Assembly (NCBI GenBank): GCA_913020705.1
Contig: CAJWBY010000240.1
Location: 1-5,087 of the forward strand
Origin: an uncultured Colwellia sp.
GTDB taxonomy: Bacteria > Pseudomonadota > Gammaproteobacteria > Enterobacterales > Alteromonadaceae
DNA length: 5,087 nt
Direction of reading: 5' to 3'
Below, piece after piece: positions 1 through 5,087 of this stretch. Within the stretch, counting starts at the first letter, position 1; the number at the start of each line of letters is the position of its first letter. A program made the translations under genes and the position numbers. The notes under the pieces are model-generated. The model ran no database searches. It was not told the origin of the DNA and worked only from the letters and a program-made list of their open reading frames with translations.

Positions 1-2
1 TA

Positions 3-800
3 CGCACTGCCATTAGCGCTTATGACGGGGTCTACGATGTGTCAGATACCTTTAGAGGCGGTAAACAAGAGGTTAAATTGGCCTTGTTACCAGAGGCGCG
101 TAATTTGGGCTTAACCGCCTCTGATTTAGCGATGCAAGTCCGTCATGCTTTTTATGGTTTTGAGGCGCAGCGAATTCAACGCGGGCGCGAAGACATTAAA
201 GTTATGGTGCGATATCCTGAGAATGAACGAGTATCCTTGGGCGACTTGGAAGAGATGCGTATCCGTACCAAAGATGGTATCGAGGTGCCCTTTGGCTCGG
301 TAGCAAAAGTTGAATTGGGTATCGGTTACGCTGATATTAAGCGCGAAGATGGTCAGCGAGTTATTCGGGTCCAGGCCAATTTAGATCGATCCGTGACTAC
401 TCCAGAAAAAATATTGGCATCGCTAAATAAAACTACCATGCCAGAGATAAAGGAACGTTTCCCTGGGGTTAGTTTTGCTGTTGCCGGCGAAGCTGAAGAG
501 AGTATGGAAGCGATGGGCGCGATGGGAAGTTTGGCGCTGATGGCAATGTTGATTATCTATGCCTTACTCGCTATTCCGCTGCGTTCATATTTACAGCCAC
601 TGGTCATTATGAGTGTTATTCCGTTTGGCGCGATGGGTGCAATTATTGGCCATTATATTATGGGGTGGGATTTAGTTTTCTTCTCGCTGCTGGGTATGAT
701 GGCCTTGTCGGGGGTAGTGGTTAACGCAAGCTTGGTATTGGTTGATTATATTAATCGTCAAGTACGCTCAGGTAAGCCTATTGAAGAGGCAGTGTTAACC
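3..800 (+). other. RND efflux transporter permease segment (C-terminal half, truncated at both ends)
   Basis: This segment encodes part of an inner-membrane proton-driven RND pump of the hydrophobe/amphiphile efflux (AcrB-like) class, which works with a periplasmic adaptor and an outer-membrane channel. Residues (numbered from the GTG at 39) ~1-160 are the second periplasmic porter region, including FRGGKQEVKL, the QIRQAFYG-like stretch VRHAFYGFEAQRIQRGRED and the MVRYP strand. Three hydrophobic helices follow at ~164-181, ~187-207 and ~212-236, corresponding to TM8, TM9 and TM10, with the typical SGVVVNASLVLVDYI in the last. The sequence then reads NRQVRSGKPIEEAVLT, where an RND pump would continue with a region like AGxxRFRPIxLT and TM11-12; these are absent. 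The segment is richer in G+C than the rest of the window. Substrate cannot be inferred. Confidence 0.88.
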
Positions 801-1211
801 GAGTTTGATCGTATTAACGAACGTGGCGGTGTACTTGGCGCAATGGAAACTATGTATCAACGTGGTAAAATTCAAGAAGAAAGTATGCATTATGAGCATT
901 TAAAGCATTCTGGTGAATTTCCTATTATTGGCGTTAACACTTTCTTAAGTTCAACAGGATCTCCAACAATTGTTCCTGAAGAAGTCATTCGAGCTACAGA
1001 AGAAGAAAAAACTTATCAAATTGAAATGTTAGCGAGTTTAAATAAAGCCAATGATGCTGAAGTACAAGTGTTATTAAAAGCATTACAAACGGCAGCAATT
1101 AATCATGAAAATATTTTCGAATTAATGATGGATGCTTGTAAGGTTTGTTCATTAGGTCAAATTGTAAGTTCATTATTTGAAGCTGGCGGTCAGTATCGTC
1201 GTAACATGTAG
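3..1211 (+). CDS. Chimeric open frame: RND efflux permease C-terminal half joined to IcmF-type acyl-CoA mutase C-terminus (5' partial)
   Basis: The frame is open to the left edge. The residues before the GTG at 39 (…YDGVYDVSDTF) are normal RND sequence, so that GTG is an internal Val and the true start lies outside the window. Counting from 39, residues 1-253 are an HAE1/AcrB-type permease: the end of the second periplasmic loop, then three membrane helices. Residues ~249-390 are instead the end of a B12-dependent acyl-CoA mutase, finishing in GGQYRRNM, the IcmF-type C-terminus. No known family has this architecture. The product would lack RND helices 11-12 and the mutase's B12-binding domain, G-protein domain and most of its TIM barrel, so neither activity is expected. 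GC content falls from about 45-55% before the join to about 30-33% after it in hand-counted 60-base lines. I read it as an assembly chimera or a recombination product rather than a functional fusion gene. The identity of both halves is confident; the reality of the join is not. Confidence 0.85.
   Translation, partial: RTAISAYDGVYDVSDTFRGGKQEVKLALLPEARNLGLTASDLAMQVRHAFYGFEAQRIQRGREDIKVMVRYPENERVSLGDLEEMRIRTKDGIEVPFGSVAKVELGIGYADIKREDGQRVIRVQANLDRSVTTPEKILASLNKTTMPEIKERFPGVSFAVAGEAEESMEAMGAMGSLALMAMLIIYALLAIPLRSYLQPLVIMSVIPFGAMGAIIGHYIMGWDLVFFSLLGMMALSGVVVNASLVLVDYINRQVRSGKPIEEAVLTEFDRINERGGVLGAMETMYQRGKIQEESMHYEHLKHSGEFPIIGVNTFLSSTGSPTIVPEEVIRATEEEKTYQIEMLASLNKANDAEVQVLLKALQTAAINHENIFELMMDACKVCSLGQIVSSLFEAGGQYRRNM
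783..1211 (+). pseudogene. icmF: C-terminal ~140 residues of IcmF-type isobutyryl-CoA mutase (N-terminus replaced by RND sequence)
   Basis: IcmF is a fused adenosylcobalamin-dependent mutase interconverting isobutyryl-CoA and n-butyryl-CoA, and in some members isovaleryl- and pivalyl-CoA. It is normally about 1,090 residues: B12-binding domain, MeaI-like GTPase, then the substrate-binding TIM barrel. Only the tail of the barrel region is here: FDRINERGGVLGAME, YQRGKIQEESMHYEHLKHSG, PIIGVNTFLSS and the closing GGQYRRNM. The TFLSSTGSPT insertion and the last residues fit IcmF better than plain methylmalonyl-CoA mutase, but I rely on memory for this. The stop is TAG at 1209-1211. Its composition matches the downstream genes, so this part belongs with them and the RND part is the foreign piece. 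The symbol refers to the mutase, not the unrelated type VI secretion IcmF. In the source genome the gene may well be intact. Confidence 0.8.
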
Positions 1212-1323
1212 TTAATTAATTTATTATCTGAATCACTGATTTATTAGATTAAAGTATAATGGTGCTAGCGCATTACTTATGCTTTTATCTTCTTTCTTCA
1301 AATGAATTTTAATAGGAAAGATT
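1212..1323 (+). promoter_or_regulatory. Intergenic leader with possible promoter and clear ribosome binding site for the AcuI/YhdH gene
   Basis: The 112-base gap is very AT-rich. It holds a perfect TATAAT at 1255-1260, but nothing resembling TTGACA sits 16-18 bases upstream (1231-1238 reads aatcactg), so the promoter is either activator-dependent or a chance match. AGGAAAG at 1314-1320 is a good Shine-Dalgarno just upstream of the ATG at 1324 and fixes that start. I see no intrinsic terminator after the mutase stop, so read-through from the mutase gene is also possible. Confidence 0.4.
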
Positions 1324-2358
1324 ATGTCGACATTGATAGCAGCGTTACCGGATAAATTCACGGCCTTTCGTATCCATCAAGTTAAAGAAGGCGATAAGAA
1401 AAAAATCACTAGCGGTTTTGAGGAAATCAGTATTGATGACTTAACCGACGGTGAAGTTGTCATAAAGGTTGCTTATTCAGATATTAATTACAAAGATGCA
1501 CTTGCCGCAACAGGTAAAGGACGTATTTTAAGAACTTACCCATTAGTGGGTGGAATTGATTTATCAGGTGTTGTAGTTAGCTCTATTGATGATAGATTCA
1601 AAGCTGGCGATAAAGTGTTGGTGTGTGGTGCACAATTGTCTGAACTTTATGACGGTGGTTACACTGAGTATGCGCGAGTTAAAGCTAATTCAGTTGTCGC
1701 ATTACCTGATGGCATGAGTTTACGCGATGTTATGGCATTGGGTACAGCGGGTTATACTGCCGCAATTGCTATTCAACGTATGGAAGACAATGGACAAATT
1801 CCAGAACGTGGGCCCATTGTTGTAACGGGTGCTACAGGTGGAGTTGGTAGCTTTGCCATTAATATGTTGTCCAATATCGGCTATAAAGTTATTGCCTTTA
1901 CAGGTAAGTCTGAACAAGAAAACTATTTGAAAGAGCTAGGTGCAAGTGAACTTATTAGTCGCCATGATATTGAAATGGGCAACAAGCCCCTTGAAAACGC
2001 ACAGTGGGGTGGGGCAGTTGACAGTGTTGGCGGCGAAACTTTAGCTTGGCTTACACGAACCACTAATGTGTGGGGCAATATTGCCTCCATTGGTCTAGCA
2101 GGTGGTTATAAATTAGATACTACGGTAATGCCATTTATTTTACGTGGTGTAAGCTTACTTGGTATAAATTCTGTAGAAATGCCACTTTCAGTTAGAGAAC
2201 AAGGTTGGAAAAGGTTAGCGACCGACCTTAAACCTTCTAAATTAGCACTTATTTCACCAACAACTATCCCTTTCTCTGAGTTACCTAATGCTTTCGACGC
2301 ATATGTCGACGGTACAGTAACAGGTAGAACCGTTGTTGAAATTGATGGAAGTTTATAG
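1324..2358 (+). CDS. acuI: AcuI/YhdH-family acryloyl-CoA reductase (zinc-independent MDR oxidoreductase)
   Basis: The 344-residue protein belongs to the YhdH/YhfP branch of medium-chain dehydrogenase/reductases. AcuI enzymes reduce toxic acryloyl-CoA to propionyl-CoA with NADPH, in 3-hydroxypropionate and DMSP/acrylate metabolism; E. coli YhdH is the close relative. The GroES-like N-terminal domain contains YSDINYKDALA (51-60) and PLVGGIDLSGVV (~73-84), both characteristic of this branch, then GGYTEYARV (111-119). The Rossmann nucleotide-binding turn is VVTGATGGVGS (166-176). Alcohol-dehydrogenase zinc ligands are absent, as expected. The start at 1324 is supported by AGGAAAG six bases or less upstream. 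The N-terminus is about 10-20 residues longer than E. coli YhdH (about 324 aa). It lies next to acyl-CoA catabolic genes, which supports a role in clearing acryloyl-CoA or a related enoyl-CoA. The family is firm; the exact substrate is inferred. Confidence 0.9.
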   Translation: MSTLIAALPDKFTAFRIHQVKEGDKKKITSGFEEISIDDLTDGEVVIKVAYSDINYKDALAATGKGRILRTYPLVGGIDLSGVVVSSIDDRFKAGDKVLVCGAQLSELYDGGYTEYARVKANSVVALPDGMSLRDVMALGTAGYTAAIAIQRMEDNGQIPERGPIVVTGATGGVGSFAINMLSNIGYKVIAFTGKSEQENYLKELGASELISRHDIEMGNKPLENAQWGGAVDSVGGETLAWLTRTTNVWGNIASIGLAGGYKLDTTVMPFILRGVSLLGINSVEMPLSVREQGWKRLATDLKPSKLALISPTTIPFSELPNAFDAYVDGTVTGRTVVEIDGSL

Positions 2359-2414
2359 CGTTTATCATTTGAACCGCGTTATGAAAATTTATTTAAACAG
2401 TATTAAGTGAACCT
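2359..2414 (+). promoter_or_regulatory. Short spacer with weak candidate promoter before the hydrolase gene
   Basis: The 56-base gap contains TTGAAC (2369-2374) and TTTAAA (2392-2397) separated by 17 bases, each matching four of six consensus positions of a sigma-70 promoter. The region is AT-rich, so chance is likely. There is no terminator hairpin, so co-transcription with the upstream reductase gene is also plausible. The Shine-Dalgarno before the ATG at 2415 is poor (AAGTGA at 2405-2410). Confidence 0.25.
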
Positions 2415-3593
2415 ATGCAACAATCTCCCGTTAACTTTTCTGAAAAATTAACAGCTAATGGTAAAATTATTGCCATTGCTGAACTTAATGCACCAAAATC
2501 TTTAAATGCTTTAAGTTTACCGATGATACTTTTGCTTACCGAGCAATTGAAAGTCTGGCAGAATAATGATGCAATTGCTGTTGTTGTTTTAAAAGGGGCT
2601 GGAGATAAAGCTTTTTGTGCAGGTGGTGATGTTGTTAGCCTTTATCATCATTTTAAAAATGAAAACTTCCCTATTAGTGATGAAACAATAGTTTCATCAA
2701 AGGCTTTAGATTTTTTTCAGCATGAGTATCAGCTTGATCAACTTATACATTCCTTCAAAAAACCTATTTTAGCTTGGACAAATGGTTATGTTATGGGCGG
2801 GGGCGTTGGTTTAATGGCCGGTGCTAGTCATAAGGTGAGTACTGAAAAAACGTTAATGGCAATGCCCGAAGTCACTATCGGTTTATACCCTGATGTTGGA
2901 GCAAGTTGGTTCCTCAATAAAATGCCTAATAATATAGGTTTATTCTTAGGATTAACTGGATCAATGTTTAATGGCGTAGATGCAAAGTTGTTAGGACTTG
3001 CCGACTACCTAATTGCCAGTGATAAATTAGGCGTAATTGAAAAAAAGTTAATTGATACCGATTGGGAAGATAAAAATAATAATCATCAACTTCTCCATGA
3101 CACGTTAGCTGAGCTATCCATTAAGGTGAGTGATCAGCCAGAGACGCTTATTGTTAAACACGAAACGGTTATAGCTGGATTAACAAGGTCTGATAATATT
3201 GCTGAAATATATCAAGCTATTCTTGATTGTGATTTAAGTGTTTTCAATGAAAAGACAACCGATGATAAATGGCTTCAACAAGCACAGACTAAAATACAAA
3301 ACGGTAGCCCATTAAGTTGTGCCCTTATATATCAGCAATTAAAACGTAGTAAGGAATATACGTTGGCACAATGTTTTGAAAGTGAACTGAACTTGTCATT
3401 ACGTTGTTGTCAACAAACTGAATTCTCTGAAGGTGTGAGAGCATTACTCGTTGATAAAGACAAAAAACCACAATGGCGTTATAACAATGTAAACGACATT
3501 GACCATAAAATAATAAAGTGGTTCTTTAAACCGCTTACTATAAATAAATATAAAAGCATAAGTACTGAGGAAACACATGAACTTAACAAATAA
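2415..3593 (+). CDS. 3-hydroxyisobutyryl-CoA hydrolase family protein (HIBCH/ECH_2; IvdE-like)
   Basis: Crotonase-fold enzymes of this family hydrolyse 3-hydroxyisobutyryl-CoA in valine breakdown, and commonly also 3-hydroxypropionyl-CoA, to the free hydroxy acid and CoA in the cytoplasm. Visible motifs are FCAGGDV (67-73) and MGGGVGL (127-133), which form the oxyanion-hole region. MPEVTIGLYPDVGASWFL starts at 150, with Glu152 and Asp160 spaced like the active-site Glu169/Asp177 of human HIBCH. Near the C-terminus is FSEGVRALLVDKDKKPQW (337-354), whose DKDxxPxW signature separates HIBCH-type hydrolases from ordinary enoyl-CoA hydratases. Residues ~355-392 form a lysine-rich tail that seems longer than usual for bacterial members. 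Its last codons overlap the following dehydrogenase gene by 17 nt, implying co-translation. Annotation pipelines may call it 'enoyl-CoA hydratase/isomerase'. In Shewanella, a protein of this type (IvdE) is encoded in the branched-chain amino-acid degradation operon. Confidence 0.88.
   Translation: MQQSPVNFSEKLTANGKIIAIAELNAPKSLNALSLPMILLLTEQLKVWQNNDAIAVVVLKGAGDKAFCAGGDVVSLYHHFKNENFPISDETIVSSKALDFFQHEYQLDQLIHSFKKPILAWTNGYVMGGGVGLMAGASHKVSTEKTLMAMPEVTIGLYPDVGASWFLNKMPNNIGLFLGLTGSMFNGVDAKLLGLADYLIASDKLGVIEKKLIDTDWEDKNNNHQLLHDTLAELSIKVSDQPETLIVKHETVIAGLTRSDNIAEIYQAILDCDLSVFNEKTTDDKWLQQAQTKIQNGSPLSCALIYQQLKRSKEYTLAQCFESELNLSLRCCQQTEFSEGVRALLVDKDKKPQWRYNNVNDIDHKIIKWFFKPLTINKYKSISTEETHELNK
3567..3579 (+). 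promoter_or_regulatory. Ribosome binding site and start of the SDR gene inside the hydrolase gene
   Basis: GAGG at 3567-3570 lies six bases before the ATG at 3577, within the last codons of the hydrolase gene, which stops at 3591-3593. The position fixes this start and suggests translational coupling of the two enzymes. Confidence 0.7.
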
Positions 3594-4338
3594 AACTATC
3601 GTAATTACAGGTGGCGGACAAGGCTTAGGTCGTTCAATGGCAATTAGTTTAGCAACGAATGGCGCAAAATTAGCGTTAATCGACTTAAATGAAGAACTTT
3701 TGCAAGAAACGGTAAAACTTATCGAAGAAGCAGGTTCATCGGCAAAGTATTACCTTGCTAACGTTACGGATGAAAATGAAGTAGAAGCTACTTTTATTCA
3801 AATTAATAGTGACTTTGAAGGCATTGACGGCTTAATCAACAATGCTGGCATCTTACGTGACGGTATGTTTGTTAAAGCTAAAGATGGCGTAGTCGCTAAA
3901 AAAATGTCATTAGCACAATTTCAGTCTGTTATAGATGTTAATTTAACGGGTGTTTTCTTATGTGGTCGTGAAGCAGCCGTACATATGATTGAAGGCAAGC
4001 GTAAAGGTGTGATCATTAATATGTCGTCTATTGCAAGAGGCGGTAATATGGGACAAACTAATTATGCAGCTTCAAAAGCAGGCGTAGTTGCAATGACTGT
4101 GACATGGGCTAGAGAGCTAGGCCGTCATGGTATTCGTGTTGGTGCAATTGCCCCAGGGGTTATTCGTACAGCAATGACAGATGCAATGAAACCAGAAATG
4201 CGTGACCGTTTAGAAAGTATGAAGCCGGTTGGTCGCTTAGGCGAACCAGACGAGATAGCTCATACAGTGAAATACATATTTGAGAATGAATTTTTTACAG
4301 GGCGTGTCGTTGAAATTGATGGCGGCCTTTGCATGTAA
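3577..4338 (+). CDS. Short-chain dehydrogenase/reductase, IvdG/FabG-like (3-hydroxyacyl-CoA or 3-oxoacyl reductase)
   Basis: This is a classical 253-residue SDR. The nucleotide-binding turn is TGGGQGLG (11-18). Asp36 at the end of the second strand points to NAD(H) rather than NADP(H). NNAG is at 88-91, the structural Asn of VNLTG is Asn122, and the catalytic residues are Ser151 (or Ser150), Tyr163 and Lys167 in NYAASK. The C-terminus has the usual GRVVEIDGG. The stretch ILRDGMFVKAKDG (~92-104) and the block FLCGREAAVHMIEG recall Shewanella IvdG, encoded at the end of the branched-chain amino-acid (ivd) operon, more than FabG proper; this is from memory. The likely role is oxidising a 3-hydroxyacyl-CoA such as 2-methyl-3-hydroxybutyryl-CoA from isoleucine, or another short-chain substrate. 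It is expressed with the hydrolase gene, which it overlaps, and transcription ends at the hairpin about 40 bases beyond its stop. Family certain; substrate uncertain. Confidence 0.88.
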   Translation: MNLTNKTIVITGGGQGLGRSMAISLATNGAKLALIDLNEELLQETVKLIEEAGSSAKYYLANVTDENEVEATFIQINSDFEGIDGLINNAGILRDGMFVKAKDGVVAKKMSLAQFQSVIDVNLTGVFLCGREAAVHMIEGKRKGVIINMSSIARGGNMGQTNYAASKAGVVAMTVTWARELGRHGIRVGAIAPGVIRTAMTDAMKPEMRDRLESMKPVGRLGEPDEIAHTVKYIFENEFFTGRVVEIDGGLCM

Positions 4339-4379
4339 GCTCTAAATGTTTATCATGTATTAGTAAAGGTAACGTTAAT

Positions 4380-4405
4380 AAAGGCGAACATATGTTCGCC
4401 TTTTT
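4380..4405 (+). terminator. Rho-independent terminator after the acyl-CoA gene cluster
   Basis: The 24-base stretch 4380-4403 (aaaggcgaacat/atgttcgccttt) is a perfect palindrome. It folds as a ten-pair stem (4380-4389 with 4394-4403) with an ATAT loop, followed by a run of five T at 4401-4405. It sits 41 bases after the SDR stop, separating the catabolic genes from gmhB. Only three A residues precede the GC part on the left, so it should work mainly on the + strand. Confidence 0.88.
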
Positions 4406-4458
4406 CAATTAACATAATTAATAACCTACTTTTAAAAGTTATGTAAAAGAAACTGATT
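4406..4458 (+). promoter_or_regulatory. Candidate promoter region for gmhB
   Basis: Since a terminator lies just upstream, gmhB needs its own promoter here. TTAACA at 4409-4414 matches five of six -35 bases, and TTTAAA at 4431-4436 lies 16 bases further as a weak -10. This would give a leader of only about 15 bases. The ribosome site before the ATG at 4459 is weak (AAAAGAAA around 4445-4452). The position is a plausible guess. Confidence 0.3.
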
Positions 4459-4995
4459 ATGAATAAAGCACTCTTTTTAGACCGCGATGGCATTATTAAT
4501 GTTGACCATGGTTACGTATTTAAGAAAGAAGAATTTGAATTTTTTGATGATATCTTTGATGTTTGCATTGATGCACAAAATAAAGGTTATGAGATATTTG
4601 TGATTACCAATCAGTCTGGCATTGCTCGTGGTAAATATACGGTTAAACAGTTTGATGAATTATCTGGTTGGATGACAAGTGTATTCAAGTCAAAAGGTAT
4701 TGTTATTTCTGATGTATATCACTGCCCGCATCATCCAGATAAAGGTCTAGGAGAATACTTAAAAGTATGTGATTGCAGAAAACCAGAGCCAGGTATGCTT
4801 TTACTTGCTGAAAATGAACATAATATAGATTTAGTAAATAGTGTTTTTATTGGTGATAAAGTTTCAGATATGCAAGCTGCCGAGCGTGCAGGTATAAATA
4901 AAAGGATTATTCTCATTGATAAATACAAAGATGATCAACTTGTAAAGGCTATTCGTATTGATGAAATTAAGCAAGCCAGCCTTTATATTATCTAG
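4459..4995 (+). CDS. gmhB: D-glycero-beta-D-manno-heptose-1,7-bisphosphate 7-phosphatase
   Basis: GmhB removes the C7 phosphate from heptose 1,7-bisphosphate in the cytoplasmic pathway to ADP-heptose, the precursor of the LPS inner core. The 178-residue protein is a HAD phosphatase of the histidinol-phosphatase subfamily. Motif I is LDRDGIIN with nucleophile Asp8 and acid/base Asp10; motif II is TNQSGIARG (Thr50, Asn51, Ser53); motif III contains Lys108 in RKPEPGM; motif IV is IGDKVSDM with Asp133 and Asp137. The zinc loop ligands Cys89, His91, Cys104 and Cys106 are all present in CPHHPDKG…CDCRKP, which marks GmhB within the family. The length is close to the E. coli protein (about 190). It is downstream of a terminator and directly upstream of an rRNA-type promoter, as E. 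coli gmhB is upstream of rrnH. Activity on the alpha anomer cannot be excluded from sequence. Confidence 0.94.
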   Translation: MNKALFLDRDGIINVDHGYVFKKEEFEFFDDIFDVCIDAQNKGYEIFVITNQSGIARGKYTVKQFDELSGWMTSVFKSKGIVISDVYHCPHHPDKGLGEYLKVCDCRKPEPGMLLLAENEHNIDLVNSVFIGDKVSDMQAAERAGINKRIILIDKYKDDQLVKAIRIDEIKQASLYII

Positions 4996-5019
4996 ATTGT
5001 ACGTTAAATAAGCGAACAA

Positions 5020-5087
5020 ACATTTATTTCAAATTAATGACAAAAAAGGGTTGACGCCCAGCGAGAAATGTCTAGAATGCGCTCCAG
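5020..5087 (+). promoter_or_regulatory. rRNA operon P1-type promoter with AT-rich upstream element and GC-rich discriminator
   Basis: The -35 hexamer TTGACG (5051-5056) and -10 hexamer TAGAAT (5073-5078) are separated by 16 bases, the spacing typical of E. coli rrn P1 promoters. The discriminator that follows, GCGCTCC (5079-5085), closely resembles the GCGCCxCC of E. coli rrn P1, the feature linked to control by ppGpp and initiating-NTP levels. Upstream, ~5020-5047 is rich in A and T tracts, as expected for an UP element. Transcription would begin at about 5085-5087 and run off the right edge, presumably into a 16S-23S-5S operon. A stable-RNA promoter for a tRNA operon is the main alternative. 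No Fis sites could be assigned by eye. Confidence 0.75.

Noticed and set aside
39..41. GTG at 39 as the start of the first gene
   Set aside because: Upstream in-frame codons to the left edge encode normal RND sequence, so the GTG is an internal valine and the gene is truncated by the window.
3..1211. A genuine new class of efflux pump-mutase fusion enzyme
   Set aside because: Both partners lack essential parts (RND helices 11-12; B12, GTPase and most of the barrel of the mutase), and composition breaks at the join, so an artefact or a broken gene is far more likely.
1231..1241. Inverted repeat aatcactgatt upstream of the acuI gene
   Set aside because: The five-base arms have a one-base centre, too short to be a hairpin and too weak to call an operator without conservation.
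1720..1917. Minus-strand open frame of 65 codons within the AcuI/YhdH gene
   Set aside because: It lies entirely inside a clearly coding gene, has no ribosome site, and its translation (many Asn, Cys and Thr) looks like antisense of the Rossmann domain.
4428..4439. 12-base palindrome acttttaaaagt before gmhB
   Set aside because: It is made almost only of A/T in an AT-rich gap and is not repeated elsewhere in the window; a chance match is likely and no known operator fits.
4731..4928. Minus-strand open frame of 65 codons within gmhB
   Set aside because: It is the reverse of conserved GmhB zinc-loop and motif IV codons, with no independent family signature or ribosome site.

Overview
The window reads as a fragment of a moderately AT-rich gammaproteobacterium, most likely a marine Alteromonadales of the Colwellia/Thalassotalea/Shewanella type. 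The clues are the protein families: a fused isobutyryl-CoA mutase, an AcuI/YhdH reductase, and hydrolase and SDR genes resembling the branched-chain amino-acid 'ivd' genes known from Shewanella. A further clue is gmhB lying directly upstream of an rRNA-type P1 promoter, the arrangement seen at E. coli rrnH. The lineage is inferred from family resemblance recalled from memory, not from a search. All genes are on the + strand.

Layout. (1) Positions 3-1211 form one open frame, cut by the left edge, that joins two unrelated proteins. The first ~250 residues are the C-terminal half of an RND efflux pump, up to transmembrane helix 10. The last ~140 are the C-terminus of a coenzyme-B12-dependent acyl-CoA mutase of the IcmF type. 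The switch falls at about 783-803, in a short stretch plausible for both parents, and base composition drops sharply across it. This is either a metagenome assembly chimera or a real deletion/recombination; I favour the assembly artefact. (2) 1324-2358 is an AcuI/YhdH-type acryloyl-CoA reductase. (3) 2415-3593 is a 3-hydroxyisobutyryl-CoA hydrolase family protein, overlapping by 17 nt with (4) 3577-4338, a short-chain dehydrogenase resembling IvdG. (5) A strong intrinsic terminator at 4380-4405 closes this set. (6) 4459-4995 is gmhB, the heptose-1,7-bisphosphate phosphatase of LPS core synthesis. (7) The last ~60 bases hold a near-canonical rRNA P1 promoter whose operon lies beyond the right edge.

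Functionally, the mutase tail, reductase, hydrolase and dehydrogenase form a short-chain acyl-CoA catabolic neighbourhood (valine/isobutyryl-CoA, 3-hydroxyisobutyryl- or 3-hydroxypropionyl-CoA, acryloyl-CoA, propionyl-CoA). gmhB and the rRNA promoter are an unrelated housekeeping block beyond the terminator. I found no CRISPR array, tRNA, insertion sequence or defence system. Apart from the chimeric first frame, the genes are ordinary members of known families.
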